Shown here piece by piece: positions 42,046-51,121 of a DNA stretch of 64,000 bases. Source of the DNA: Alphaproteobacteria bacterium (GTDB lineage: Bacteria; Pseudomonadota; Alphaproteobacteria; Reyranellales; Reyranellaceae). The notes beneath the pieces are model-generated. The model was not told where the DNA came from. It made no database searches and was given only the letters and a program-made list of their open reading frames with translations. The position numbers and the translations under genes are program-made. Where the stretch lies: the NCBI GenBank assembly GCA_016869975.1, contig VGCZ01000009.1, positions 62,001-126,000 of the forward strand. Direction: 5' to 3'. Numbering within the stretch: position 1 is the stretch's first letter; each line of letters opens with the position of its first letter.

Positions 42046-43602
42046 CTAGACCGCGGCGCCACCCGCCCAGGGTGACATTACCTCGTTCATGCCGGTGACC
42101 GTGCCGGTCATCGGATCGCGGCGGATGCAGCTGGGATTGGCGAAGTTCAGCGGGTAGATGGGATTGGGGACTTCGACGAGGGGCATCTTCTTGGAGATGG
42201 CGCGCTTGATGTCCTCGTCAAGGTCCCAGTTGGCGCGCACCGGGCCGACACCCGATACGTCGATGCGCGGCTGATGGAAGGCGGCCTCGACGTCCATGCC
42301 GCGATCGGTCTGCATCATGATCAGCTGCGTGATCGCCGGCACGATGCGCCGTCCACCCGAGGCACCGATGGCGAACCAGCCCTCGCCGTTCTTGGAGACG
42401 ACCGTCGCGCAGATGTTGCACAGCGGCCGCTTGCCCGGCGTCAGCGAGTTCGGTTTGCCCTGCTCGGGGTCGAACCACATGATGCCGTTGTTCATCATGA
42501 TGCCGGTCCTGGGGAGCATCACGCGCGAGCCGAACAGCGACAGCAGGGTCTGCGTCAGCGCCACCATGTTGCCTTCGGCATCGACGGCGTTGAAATGCGT
42601 CGTGCACGAATCGGTATGCCTGTCGCCCATGGTACGCAGGCGCTCCTCGTAGGCGGTGTGCAGGCTTTCGGCCACGGCCATGAAGGCCTGTGCGTCGGGC
42701 GCCCCGTCGCCGATCGTGCGATCGCCGATCAGCTCGAAGGCGCGTTTCATCGTCGGGCCGGCGGTCAGGTAGGGCACGGTGTGTACCGTGGCACCGTTGC
42801 GCTCGAACGTCACCGGCTCGACAACGCGCGCGTGGTAGTTCGCGAGGTCCTCGAGCGAGATCGCCGAGCCGCCGGCGTTGAGGTCGGCGACCAGGTCCTT
42901 GGCGATCTGGCCCTCGTAGTAATCGCGCGGGCCGGCGTCGCGCAGGCGCTTGAGCGTGTTGGCGAGGTTGCCCAGCTTGACGCGCGGCGGATTGCCTTCC
43001 CAATCGATCACCGGCGGGAAGCCGTTGGGCAGATAGGTCGCGCGCGATGTCTCGTAGCGATTGAGCGCGGCGGCGCCCGTGGTGATCAGCGTCGTGCCGT
43101 ACCAGTCGCAGCTCATGCCGCGCTCGGCCAGCTCGATGCCGGCCTCCATCACCTGCTTCCAGTCCCAGGTGCCGAAGCGCTTCAGCGCCGTGGCCATGCC
43201 GTCGACCTGCCCGGGCACGGCGATCGAGTGGTAGCCCATGACGTTGTTGTCGTTGACCACCGGCGGCCAGCCGAACAGGTCGCTGGTCGCGTTGCCGCCG
43301 GTGAGCGCGTAGTTCTTGAGGTCCAGCCCGCGCGCCGCCACGGCGCCATAGTCGACGATGTAGGCCTTGCGCTCCTTGGCGATCCACACCGCCATGTAGC
43401 CAATGCCGCCGATGCCGCTCATCCACGGCTCGACACAGCCAATCGCCATGGCCGTGGTCACGGCCGCGTCGATGGCGTTGCCGCCGCGCGCCAGGGTGCG
43501 CGTGCCCATCTGCGCCGCCAGCGTATTCTGCGCCACGACGGCGCCCTTGCCGCGCACGGCGTGCTTGATGATGCGCTGGTTGCGGTTGAAGTTCTCGCTC
43601 AT
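42046..43602 (-). CDS. Gamma-glutamyltransferase family protein
   Basis: About 518 residues. GAVVAQNTLAAQMGTRTLAR and GGNAIDAAVTTAMAIGCVEP are the family start. The autoprocessing Thr nucleophile is in DSCTTHFNAVDAEGNMVAL, and GASGGRRIVPAITQLIMM is the oxyanion region. It would hydrolyse or transfer gamma-glutamyl groups or a related amide. There is no obvious signal peptide, unlike E. coli Ggt, so it may be cytoplasmic. ATG 43602 is used; a longer upstream frame is not supported. Relatives are known as cephalosporin-acylase-like and as oxamate amidohydrolase HpxW. Divergent from the sigma factor gene. Confidence 0.88.
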   Translation of the reverse strand: MSENFNRNQRIIKHAVRGKGAVVAQNTLAAQMGTRTLARGGNAIDAAVTTAMAIGCVEPWMSGIGGIGYMAVWIAKERKAYIVDYGAVAARGLDLKNYALTGGNATSDLFGWPPVVNDNNVMGYHSIAVPGQVDGMATALKRFGTWDWKQVMEAGIELAERGMSCDWYGTTLITTGAAALNRYETSRATYLPNGFPPVIDWEGNPPRVKLGNLANTLKRLRDAGPRDYYEGQIAKDLVADLNAGGSAISLEDLANYHARVVEPVTFERNGATVHTVPYLTAGPTMKRAFELIGDRTIGDGAPDAQAFMAVAESLHTAYEERLRTMGDRHTDSCTTHFNAVDAEGNMVALTQTLLSLFGSRVMLPRTGIMMNNGIMWFDPEQGKPNSLTPGKRPLCNICATVVSKNGEGWFAIGASGGRRIVPAITQLIMMQTDRGMDVEAAFHQPRIDVSGVGPVRANWDLDEDIKRAISKKMPLVEVPNPIYPLNFANPSCIRRDPMTGTVTGMNEVMSPWAGGAAV

Positions 43603-43728
43603 GACAGGACCTGTCCCCCGGCTGTGGCGGCGGACCATAGCAGACGAAACCCGCGCCGAATCAGGGATTTGCCCGCATGCCGGGGATGCATGCGGGGGCG
43701 CCGTCGTATAGGCTCTGCGAGCGCGATC

Positions 43729-44271
43729 GTGACGGCCCTGGACGACATCGACCTCAGCGCCCTGCTGGCCGGCGACAAACGGACCTGGGACCGTTTCGTC
43801 GCCGCCGCGGCGCCTCTGATCCACGCCGTGGCTCGCCGCGTGGTGTCGACGCACGGCCTGTCGGCGGAAGAGGCCGGCGACGCCGCCCAGGACGTCTTCG
43901 TGCGGCTGTGCGCCAACGAGCGCCGGCTGATGAAATCGTACGACCGCTCGCGCGCCTCGCTGGCGACCTGGCTGGCGGTGATCGCGCGCTCCTGCGCCGT
44001 CGACCACCTGCGACGCCGGCGTCAGCCGACCGCGGCGCTCGACGACGTGCCAGAGACGGCGGTTGCCATCGAGGACCGCCATGTCGAGAAGCTCAGCATT
44101 CCGCCCGGCCTGCTGACCGAGCGCCAGGCCCTTGTTCTGACACTGCTTTACGACCGCGAGATGGAGGTGGCCGACGCCGCCGCTCTGCTGCGGGTCGATG
44201 CCCAGACGGTACGCAGCACGCACCACAAGGCGATGCTGCGGCTGCGTGAACATTTCCGCGTGAGCGCCTAG
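43729..44271 (+). CDS. Sigma-70 family (ECF-type) RNA polymerase sigma factor
   Basis: About 180 residues from GTG 43729; an ATG at 43690 would add 13 residues. Region 2 contains EEAGDAAQDVFVRLCANERR and ASLATWLAVIARSCAVDHLR; region 4 contains LTERQALVLTLLYDREMEVA then VDAQTVRSTHHKAMLRLREH. This is the two-domain plan of extracytoplasmic-function sigma factors. It is followed, after a repeat, by a membrane anti-sigma-like gene, a Spy-like gene, and DUF1800/DUF1501 genes, so it probably controls that operon. Confidence 0.87.
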   Translation: MTALDDIDLSALLAGDKRTWDRFVAAAAPLIHAVARRVVSTHGLSAEEAGDAAQDVFVRLCANERRLMKSYDRSRASLATWLAVIARSCAVDHLRRRRQPTAALDDVPETAVAIEDRHVEKLSIPPGLLTERQALVLTLLYDREMEVADAAALLRVDAQTVRSTHHKAMLRLREHFRVSA

Positions 44272-44316
44272 GGGGATGGGGATGATGACGGCTCACACAG
44301 CGTATCGTCAAAAGGC

Positions 44317-44342
44317 CCCTCTCCCCGCAAGCGGGGAGAGGG
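44317..44342. repeat. Hairpin repeat, CCCTCTCCCCGC type
   Basis: CCCTCTCCCCGC-AA-GCGGGGAGAGGG is a perfect hairpin between the sigma factor gene and the anti-sigma-like gene. It could lower readthrough between them. Confidence 0.78.
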
Positions 44343-44385
44343 CGGGATGCCTATCTGACAAGGGACTTCGCCGGAGTGAGAGACC

Positions 44386-44946
44386 ATGACCCAGGATGAC
44401 GGATCGAGGAGCGCGCCCGACGCGTTCGGCCGCGCCCTGTGGCAGCGAACCAAGGTGGCAGAGACGGCTGGGGCGGCGGCAAGCCGCGCGGTCGATGACG
44501 CGATGATCGCCGCCTGGCTCGACGGCCGGCTGTCGGAGGCCGACACGGCGCGGGTCGAGCGGCACCTGGTCGAGTATCCCCAGGCCTTGCAGGCGGTACT
44601 CGATACCCGCAACGCGCTGGCCGACGCGGCGCGCGCACCGGTACCCGACCGGGTGGTGGTGCGCGCCCAGGCGCTGGTCGGCTTCGCCGCCGAGCGCAAG
44701 GTTGGCGGCGGCGGGCTGGCCGGGCTGTTCGGCAGCTGGCGCCGGGCGCTGGAGATGGCGGCGGTGGGCGCGGCCTTCGTGGTCGTCATCGCCGGCGGCT
44801 TCTCGCTGGGCGGCGGCACGCAGGAGGCCTATGCCCATTCGGCGCTGAACAACGCCGCCGCCGTCGAGCTGGTGCTCAATCCGCTGGGCGCGTTCCGGCT
44901 GACCGACGACCTCGCCGATCTGGTGACCGAGCAGGGAGGCCGCTGA
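44386..44946 (+). CDS. Anti-sigma factor-like membrane protein
   Basis: 186 residues. An N-terminal cytoplasmic helical region (MIAAWLDGRLSEADTARVER and HLVEYPQALQAVLDTRNAL) has the layout of anti-sigma domains but no zinc-binding Cys/His set. One transmembrane segment (AAVGAAFVVVIAGGFSLGGG) follows, then a periplasmic tail of about 40 residues. It overlaps the next gene by 1 base (shared A of TGATG), and lies 114 bases after the sigma factor gene. Control of that sigma factor is the natural guess from position. Confidence 0.75.
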   Translation: MTQDDGSRSAPDAFGRALWQRTKVAETAGAAASRAVDDAMIAAWLDGRLSEADTARVERHLVEYPQALQAVLDTRNALADAARAPVPDRVVVRAQALVGFAAERKVGGGGLAGLFGSWRRALEMAAVGAAFVVVIAGGFSLGGGTQEAYAHSALNNAAAVELVLNPLGAFRLTDDLADLVTEQGGR

Positions 44947-45488
44947 TGCTGCGCAAGCACCTCGCCTGGATCCTGCTCGGCCTGTCGGCGGCGCTCAACG
45001 TCGCCTTTATCGGCGGCTTCGTGCACGCGCGCTACGTCGCCGAACCGGCGTCCCTGGTCGACTCGCGGCCCATTTCGTTGCCGACCGGGCCGACGCCGAT
45101 GCCGACCATCGGCAAACCCGGGTCCGGCCCGTCGCCTCAGGAAGCGGTGCGCGAGCTGGGGCTCACGGAGAGCCAGGCGCGCGGCCTGCGCCAGATGCTG
45201 GCGGAGCAGCGTCGCCGCGCGATGCCCGTGTTTCGCGAGATGACGGCGCAGCGCGACGCGCTGGTCGCCGAACTCGGCAAGGATAAGCCCGACGCCGCCG
45301 CCGTGGATCGCGCGCTCGACCGCATCGGCCAGTTGCGCGCCCAGCTGCAGAAGGACAACGTGCAGGCGGCGTTGCGCTTTTCCGAGACGTTACCCACGGA
45401 ACAGCGCGAACGGTTCCGCCGGGCGATGGTCAACCGCGCCATGGGCCTGCAGCAGCCCCGCCGTCAAGCGCCGGCCGAGCGCAAGTGA
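44946..45488 (+). CDS. Spy/CpxP-like periplasmic heavy-metal/stress sensor
   Basis: 180 residues. An N-terminal membrane anchor (LAWILLGLSAALNVAFIGGF) precedes a proline-rich linker and a helical domain with LGLTESQARGLRQMLAEQRR and RIGQLRAQLQKDNVQAALRF then LPTEQRERFRRAM. The LT-x-x-Q and LP-x-x-Q patterns are those of Spy/CpxP/ZraP (heavy-metal resistance) proteins, which are periplasmic chaperones and sensors. Its place between the anti-sigma-like gene and the DUF1800 gene suggests that it senses the envelope signal for the sigma factor. Confidence 0.8.
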   Translation: MLRKHLAWILLGLSAALNVAFIGGFVHARYVAEPASLVDSRPISLPTGPTPMPTIGKPGSGPSPQEAVRELGLTESQARGLRQMLAEQRRRAMPVFREMTAQRDALVAELGKDKPDAAAVDRALDRIGQLRAQLQKDNVQAALRFSETLPTEQRERFRRAMVNRAMGLQQPRRQAPAERK

Positions 45489-45504
45489 ACCACGGAGGTC
45501 GATC

Positions 45505-47145
45505 ATGACCGTGACGACGAGGCTGGGACGCCGCGCGATGCTGGGCGGCACGGCGCTGATCGCTTTCGCCGCGCCGGCGATCCTGTCCACGCCGCTGCGC
45601 GCCGCCGGCGCCGGCTTCGACGGCGCGCGCCATCTGCTGTCGCGCACCGGGTTCGGGCCGACACCGTCGGAGATCGCCGCGTTCGAGGCGCTTGAGTACG
45701 ACGCGGCGGTCGACCGGCTGCTGCGCAACTGGAAGCCCGAGGCGGTGACGCCGCCGCCATCCTGGATCGGCATGTCGCCGCCGCAGGCGCGCGAGGCGCA
45801 GCGCAGCTTCCAGGAGAAGCGCGCGGCGCGGGCCGCCGGCGGCAATCCGCCCGGCTCGGCGCCCGGCGCCGATGCCGGCGCGCCGCCGCCGCGTCCCGGC
45901 AACATCCCGGCCAAGCCGCTCGAAAACGCCAACCCGCTGCAGGAGCAGGGCCGCGAGCTGCGCAACTGGTGGATCGAGGAGATGCTGGTCACCGACCAGC
46001 CGCTGGTCGAGCGCATGGCGCTGTTCTGGCACAACCATTTCACCTCGGGCCTGCAGAAGGTGCGCTTCGCGCCGGCGATGTATCGCCAGAACGCGCTCTT
46101 CCGCCGCCATGCGCTGGGCAACTTCGCCACGCTCTTGCGCGAGATCGCCCGCGACCCGGCGATGCTGCGCTACCTCGACGGTGCGCAGAACCGCGCCAGC
46201 CAGCCCAACGAGAATTTCGCCCGCGAGCTGCTCGAGCTGTTCACCCTGGGCGAGGGCCACTACAGCGAGGCCGACATCAAGGCGGCGGCGCGCGCCTTCA
46301 GCGGCTGGGGACTCGATCCACAGACCGGCGCTTTCCGCTTCTATCCCGGCGCGCACGATACCGGCGCCAAGACCTTCCTTGGGCGCACCGGCGATCTCGA
46401 CGGCGGTGACATCCTCGATGTCCTGCTGGCGCGACCGCGCACAGCCGAGTTCCTCGTCGGCAAGCTGTGGCGCGAGTTCGTCTCGCTGAAGCCGCACGAC
46501 GGCGAGATCAAGCGGCTGGCCGGCGTGCTGCGCGGCGCCAACTACGAGCTGCGGCCGCTCTTGAAGGCGATGTTCGCCGCCGAGGCGTTCCGCGATCCCG
46601 CAAGCCGCGGCGGGCTGATCAAGTCGCCGGTCGAGCTGGTCGTCGGCACGGTGCGCCTGCTTGGCCTGCCGGTGCCGGAGAAGACCCGGCTGGCGCGCGC
46701 CATGCAGGCGATGGGCCAGAACCCCTTCGAGCCGCCCAACGTCAAGGGCTGGCCCGGCGGCGAGGCGTGGATCACCACCAACACCCTGCTGATGCGCCAG
46801 CAGATCCTGCGCCGCATCGTCGAGGCCACGTCGGTCGCCGCGGCCGACGACGGCCCTGGCGGCATGACGCCGCCCGGCATGATGCCCCCGGGGATGGCGC
46901 CAAAGCCCGGCCGGCGCGCCGACCGGCGCGAGCAGATGGAGCCCGATCCGCGGCCGGTCGAAGGCCGCAGCCTGCGCGGCGCCGGCATGAGCGCGCGGCT
47001 CGGCCCCAGCCTCTCGGGCGTCGACGTGCCGACGTTGACGCGCGCGCTGCTGCCACTGCCGCCGCTTTCGCCGCTGCCGGCCGATGCCGGGCCGGGCGAG
47101 GCGGTGGCGACCTTGCTGCTCGATCCCGTCTATCAGCTGAAATGA
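45505..47145 (+). CDS. DUF1800 family protein
   Basis: 546 residues. A Tat-like signal (RLGRRAMLGGTALIAFAAPA) is followed by ARHLLSRTGFGPTPSEIAAF, the usual DUF1800 opening, and LFWHNHFTSGLQKVRFAPAM. NFARELLELFTLGEGHYSEA and PNVKGWPGGEAWITTNTLLM are strongly conserved in this family. Function is unknown; DUF1800 and DUF1501 proteins are often encoded together and thought to be exported. A low-complexity Met/Pro-rich stretch (GGMTPPGMMPPGMAP) lies near residue 450. It follows the Spy-like gene by 16 bases. Confidence 0.9.
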   Translation: MTVTTRLGRRAMLGGTALIAFAAPAILSTPLRAAGAGFDGARHLLSRTGFGPTPSEIAAFEALEYDAAVDRLLRNWKPEAVTPPPSWIGMSPPQAREAQRSFQEKRAARAAGGNPPGSAPGADAGAPPPRPGNIPAKPLENANPLQEQGRELRNWWIEEMLVTDQPLVERMALFWHNHFTSGLQKVRFAPAMYRQNALFRRHALGNFATLLREIARDPAMLRYLDGAQNRASQPNENFARELLELFTLGEGHYSEADIKAAARAFSGWGLDPQTGAFRFYPGAHDTGAKTFLGRTGDLDGGDILDVLLARPRTAEFLVGKLWREFVSLKPHDGEIKRLAGVLRGANYELRPLLKAMFAAEAFRDPASRGGLIKSPVELVVGTVRLLGLPVPEKTRLARAMQAMGQNPFEPPNVKGWPGGEAWITTNTLLMRQQILRRIVEATSVAAADDGPGGMTPPGMMPPGMAPKPGRRADRREQMEPDPRPVEGRSLRGAGMSARLGPSLSGVDVPTLTRALLPLPPLSPLPADAGPGEAVATLLLDPVYQLK

Positions 47146-47153
47146 GGCCTCCG

Positions 47154-48353
47154 ATGTTGCGTCGCGACCTCCTCGCCGGACTCTCCGGTTTTGCCGTGGT
47201 CATGGGCGGTGGCGCTGCCTGGGCACAGAACCGCCAGACACCAACGTCAGCTCCCGCGGCATCGTCGAGCCCGCGCTTCGATCGCATCCTGGTGTTGGTC
47301 GAGCTCCGGGGCGGCAATGACGGGCTGAACACGCTGGTGCCCTACGCCGATCCGGCGTACCGGCCGGCGCGTCAGGGCCTCGCCGTCGCGCGTGAGCGCG
47401 TGCTGCAGCTCGACGAGCGCGTCGGGCTGAACGCGCCGCTCGAGCCTCTGATGGATTCGTGGAAGGCGCGCGACCTCGCGATCCTGCAGGGCGTCGGCTA
47501 TCCCTATCCCAATCGCTCGCATTTCCGCTCGATCGAGATCTGGGACACCGCCTCGGCGGCAAGCCAGACGCTGAGCGAGGGTTGGCTGGCGCAGGCTTTC
47601 GCCGGCGTGACGCGGCCCGCCGACCGGCGCATCGACAGCGTCGTCATCGACACCAATGCGCTGCCGGCGACCGGCGGCGACCTGCACACCATCGTGATGC
47701 AGGACGCCGAGAACTTCATCAATCAGGCCAAGGCGATGCGCGAGACCGGCATGCGCCCGCCGACGACCAACCCGGCGCTCGCGCACATCCTGAAGGTCCG
47801 CGCCGAGACGCACGCCGCCTCGCTCGGCCTGGCCGAGCGCATGAAGGGCGCGCCGTCACAGGCGAAGCCCTATGGCGAGGGGCCGCTGGCCAATCAGCTC
47901 GAGCTGGCAACGCGCATTCTTCTCGCGCGGGTGCCGGTGCTGGCCGTGAAGGTGGCGCTGGGCGGCTTCGACACCCATGCCGGCCAGCGCGAGACGCACG
48001 AGCGCCTGCTGGGCCAGCTCGGCCGCGGGCTGGCGACGCTGCGCCACAACCTGATCGCCGGCGGTCGCTGGAACGACGTGATGGTGATGACCTATACGGA
48101 GTTCGGCCGCCGCGTGAAGCCCAACGCCAGCGGTGGCACCGACCACGGCACCTCGTCGCCGCAATTCGTCATGGGCGGCGCGGTGAAGGGCGGTCTGCAC
48201 GGCGCCTATCCCTCGCTCGCCGACCTGCAGGATGGCGACCTCAAGCACACCATCGACTTCCGCAACGTCTTCGGCACGGTGGCGAAGCGATGGTGGGGCC
48301 TGAACCGCGACTTCGGCGTCCGTCAGCCGCAGACGTTGTCGTTTATCGCCTAG
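47154..48353 (+). CDS. DUF1501 family protein
   Basis: About 399 residues from ATG 47154 (GAGG precedes it); an ATG at 47142 overlapping the DUF1800 stop is also possible. A Tat-like signal (LRRDLLAGLSGFAVVMGGGA then AWAQN) leads to DRILVLVELRGGNDGLNTLV and LQGVGYPYPNRSHFRSIEIW, the DUF1501 hallmark. GGFDTHAGQRETHERLLGQL and MTYTEFGRRVKPNASGGTDH then GTS are its phosphatase-like metal-binding motifs. It belongs to the alkaline-phosphatase-like fold (sulfatase/phosphatase relatives). It is the last gene of the sigma-factor operon. Confidence 0.9.
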   Translation: MLRRDLLAGLSGFAVVMGGGAAWAQNRQTPTSAPAASSSPRFDRILVLVELRGGNDGLNTLVPYADPAYRPARQGLAVARERVLQLDERVGLNAPLEPLMDSWKARDLAILQGVGYPYPNRSHFRSIEIWDTASAASQTLSEGWLAQAFAGVTRPADRRIDSVVIDTNALPATGGDLHTIVMQDAENFINQAKAMRETGMRPPTTNPALAHILKVRAETHAASLGLAERMKGAPSQAKPYGEGPLANQLELATRILLARVPVLAVKVALGGFDTHAGQRETHERLLGQLGRGLATLRHNLIAGGRWNDVMVMTYTEFGRRVKPNASGGTDHGTSSPQFVMGGAVKGGLHGAYPSLADLQDGDLKHTIDFRNVFGTVAKRWWGLNRDFGVRQPQTLSFIA

Positions 48354-48356
48354 GCT

Positions 48357-49850
48357 TCACCGGCCCTGCATCACCACGTCGCGCACCGAGGGGCGCAGCG
48401 CCTCGATGCGGATGTACCAGATCAGCACGCCGGCGAGGATCTTCACGCCGATCGGCAGCATGATGTAGGTCACCACCAGGCCGGTCGTGTCGAATTTCGC
48501 GTTGCCCGGGTCGAAGCCCAGCATCGCCGCCACGGGCAGCGAGAACGCCGCGCCCACGGCCGTGGCCAGCTTGGTCGACAGCGCCCACAGGCCGAAATAG
48601 GCGCCGGTCTCGCCCTTGGAGTCGGCGCCTTCCTCGGCGTGGATGATGTCGGCGAGGATCGAGGGCGGCAGGCCGTAATCGGCGCCCAGCGCCAGGCCGG
48701 TGAGCACGGCGACGGCGATGAACAGCCAGATCTGGCCCTCGCCGATCAGGCCGGCGCCGCCGAAGGAGACCACGGTCAGCACCATGGCGGCGAACCAGGC
48801 GGCCGCCTTGCTGGTGCGCTTCGACAGCCACATCCACAACGGCACGCTGGCGGCGGCGGAGACGAAGTAGGTCAGCAGCACCATGCCGGCCTGCACCGTC
48901 GTGCCCTTCAGCACGTACTCGACGTAGAACAGCATCACGCTGACCGCGATGCCCAGGGCCGAGCCGTTGACGACGAAGACCAGCAGCAGCCGGCGGAAGC
49001 GCGGGTTCTTCAGCGGCGCCAGGAAGTCGTGGAACACCGAGGCGCGGCCCTTGCGGTCGACCGGCGGGTGCACCGAGTTAGGCGACCACAGATAGCTCGG
49101 CAGGAAGCAGATCAGCGCGATCGGGATGAACAGGAGGCCGAAGATGCCGTAGCCCTCGATCTCGGCGGTCTGCTTCAGGCCGTTGACGACGGATTGCGCC
49201 GCGGCCACGGCGGCGCTGTCGCCGGATGCCTTGGCGGCGGCGAGCGCGGCGGTAGCGGCCTTCCAGGCGTCGGCGACTTCGCTATGGATGTTGGGATTGA
49301 TCAGCAGCGCCGGCAGCACGACGGCCAAGGTCATGCCGGTGAGCCCGAAGACCTCGCGCGCGACGGTGACGCGGGTTCGCTCGTTGTAGTCGTCGGTGAG
49401 ATCGGCGCCATGCGCGTGGTAGCTGATCGACACGCCGGCGTAGCCGAGATGAACGATGATCAGCGCCGCCAGCAGCCACGCCGTCAGGCCGGCAGTGCCC
49501 AGCGACGCCTTCGATGGCGGGTCGAACAGCATGACGAAGCCGCCGATCAGCAGCGGCATGCACATCGCCACGAACAGCAGCCGGCCGCGTGGCCGCTTGG
49601 TCATGCGGTCGCTGACGTAGCCGATCAGCGGATCCTGCAGCGCGTCGATGACGCGGGTGATCAGCAGATAGGTGCCCAGCGCGGCGAAGGACAGGCCGAG
49701 CGCGTCACCGTAGAATTTCGGCACATTGAGCACGACCGGCAGCGCCGCCATGTTGAGCGGCAGCTGCAGGGTCGCGTAGCCGACCAGTCGGTTGAAGGGC
49801 AACTTGACGTGCGTCGTCGGGTCCGGCGAGCCGGCGGCGGCGATTTGCAA
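48357..49850 (-). CDS. MFS transporter, GPH (glycoside-pentoside-hexuronide) family
   Basis: 497 residues with about 12 transmembrane segments. FAALGTYLLITRVIDALQDP followed by LIGYVSDRMTKRPRGRLLF has the D-x-x-x-D-P-x-x-G pattern of MelB-type sodium/cation symporters. An unusual alanine-rich insert (AATAALAAAKASGDSAAVAA) sits near residue 200 between helices 6 and 7. It is the last gene of the minus-strand cfa cluster and may be co-transcribed; genes of this type recur in the photo-oxidative cluster of other proteobacteria. Substrate unknown. Confidence 0.87.
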   Translation of the reverse strand: MQIAAAGSPDPTTHVKLPFNRLVGYATLQLPLNMAALPVVLNVPKFYGDALGLSFAALGTYLLITRVIDALQDPLIGYVSDRMTKRPRGRLLFVAMCMPLLIGGFVMLFDPPSKASLGTAGLTAWLLAALIIVHLGYAGVSISYHAHGADLTDDYNERTRVTVAREVFGLTGMTLAVVLPALLINPNIHSEVADAWKAATAALAAAKASGDSAAVAAAQSVVNGLKQTAEIEGYGIFGLLFIPIALICFLPSYLWSPNSVHPPVDRKGRASVFHDFLAPLKNPRFRRLLLVFVVNGSALGIAVSVMLFYVEYVLKGTTVQAGMVLLTYFVSAAASVPLWMWLSKRTSKAAAWFAAMVLTVVSFGGAGLIGEGQIWLFIAVAVLTGLALGADYGLPPSILADIIHAEEGADSKGETGAYFGLWALSTKLATAVGAAFSLPVAAMLGFDPGNAKFDTTGLVVTYIMLPIGVKILAGVLIWYIRIEALRPSVRDVVMQGR

Positions 49851-49915
49851 GGGGTAGCCTTCCTGTCCTTTATCTTGGCCGCGACTATGCGGCTTCGCGG
49901 GTCCGGCGCCAAGCC

Positions 49916-51121
49916 TCAGCTATGGGTGAATTCGGCCTGGACGACGTCGGTGCGGCCGCTGGAGAAGCCAGCGGCGCAATAGGCCAGGTAATAGCGCCAC
50001 ATGCGCACGAAACGGTCGTCGAAGCCCAGGCCGCGCACGCGCTCGACCACGCCGTCGAAGCGGCCGAGCCACGCCTCCAGGGTACGCGCGTAGTCGCGGC
50101 CAAAGGCGTGCGCGCCGGCCAGCGCCATGCCGGCGCGTCGCGCCTGGGCGCGCAGGGTCTCGGCCGAGGGCAGCATGCCGCCGGGGAAGATGTAGGTCTG
50201 GATGAAGTCGGCGCCCCGGCGATAGCGCTCGAAGCAGTCGTCGGCGATGGTGATCGCCTGGACGATGGCGCGGCCGCGGGGATTGAGGTGGCGCTTGAGC
50301 GCGTCGAAATAGCTCGGCCAGTGGCGCTCGCCCACCGCCTCGATCATCTCGATCGACACGATGTGGTCGTAGGTGCCCTCGACGTCGCGATAGTCGCGGA
50401 ACTCGACCGAGGCGATGTGCGCCAGCCCGGCGCGGCTCAGCCGCTCGCGCGCGTAGGCGAGCTGTTCCTGCGAGATGGTGATGGCGCGCACGCGCACGCC
50501 GCGGCGCGCCGCCGTCTCGGCGAAGCCGCCCCAGCCGCAGCCGATCTCCAGCAAGGTGTCGCCCTGGCGCGCGCCCAGCCGGTCGAGGATGCGCTCGTAC
50601 TTGGCGCGCTGTGCCTGATCGAGCGAACGCGCGCCGTCGCCGTCGTAGAGCGCCGACGAATAGGTCATCGTCGGATCGAGCCATAGCGAATAGAAGGCGT
50701 TGCCCAGATCGTAATGCGCGTGGATGTTGCGGCGCGATCCGCGCCTGGTGTTGTCGTGCCGCAGATGCGCCAGGCGCAGCAGCTGGCGGCGCCACCACGA
50801 GGCGCGCGCGACGCGCGCCAGCGCCGCCTCGTTGGCGGCCATCAGCTCGAGCAGGCGCACGAGGTCGGGCGTGTCCCATTCGCCGGCCATGTAGCCCTCG
50901 GCGAAGCCCATGTCGCCCGAGGACAACACGCGCGAGAAAACGTGCCAGTCGCGGATCTCCAGCGCCGCTTCGGGGCCCGGCTGGGCGCCGACGACGCGCC
51001 GCGTGCCGCCATCGGGCAGGCTGATCGCGAGCGTGCCGACCTTCAGGCGATCGAGCGCCTTCAGGGCCGCGAAAGCGGCGAGCGGCAGAGCGTCGCGTGC
51101 GGTCCCCTGGCGAGCGGTCAT
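49916..51121 (-). CDS. cfa: Cyclopropane-fatty-acyl-phospholipid synthase-like methyltransferase
   Basis: About 401 residues from ATG 51121, overlapping the DUF1365 stop by 4 bases. SAM-binding motif I is LLEIGCGWGGFAETAARRGV; HAHYDLGNAFYSLWLDPTMT, AITISQEQLAYARERL and GADFIQTYIFPGGMLPS are highly conserved in Cfa/CmaA enzymes. It transfers a methylene from SAM to the double bond of membrane phospholipid acyl chains, or makes a related lipid modification (e.g. furan fatty acids). Position next to DUF1365, an amine-oxidase-like FAD protein and photolyase suggests the photo-oxidative stress cluster. Confidence 0.93.
   Translation of the reverse strand: MTARQGTARDALPLAAFAALKALDRLKVGTLAISLPDGGTRRVVGAQPGPEAALEIRDWHVFSRVLSSGDMGFAEGYMAGEWDTPDLVRLLELMAANEAALARVARASWWRRQLLRLAHLRHDNTRRGSRRNIHAHYDLGNAFYSLWLDPTMTYSSALYDGDGARSLDQAQRAKYERILDRLGARQGDTLLEIGCGWGGFAETAARRGVRVRAITISQEQLAYARERLSRAGLAHIASVEFRDYRDVEGTYDHIVSIEMIEAVGERHWPSYFDALKRHLNPRGRAIVQAITIADDCFERYRRGADFIQTYIFPGGMLPSAETLRAQARRAGMALAGAHAFGRDYARTLEAWLGRFDGVVERVRGLGFDDRFVRMWRYYLAYCAAGFSSGRTDVVQAEFTHS

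Noticed and set aside
42274-43728. Upstream extension of the sigma factor frame over the gamma-glutamyltransferase gene
   Set aside because: The extension is antisense to a well-supported GGT-family gene; sigma region 2 begins only after 43729.
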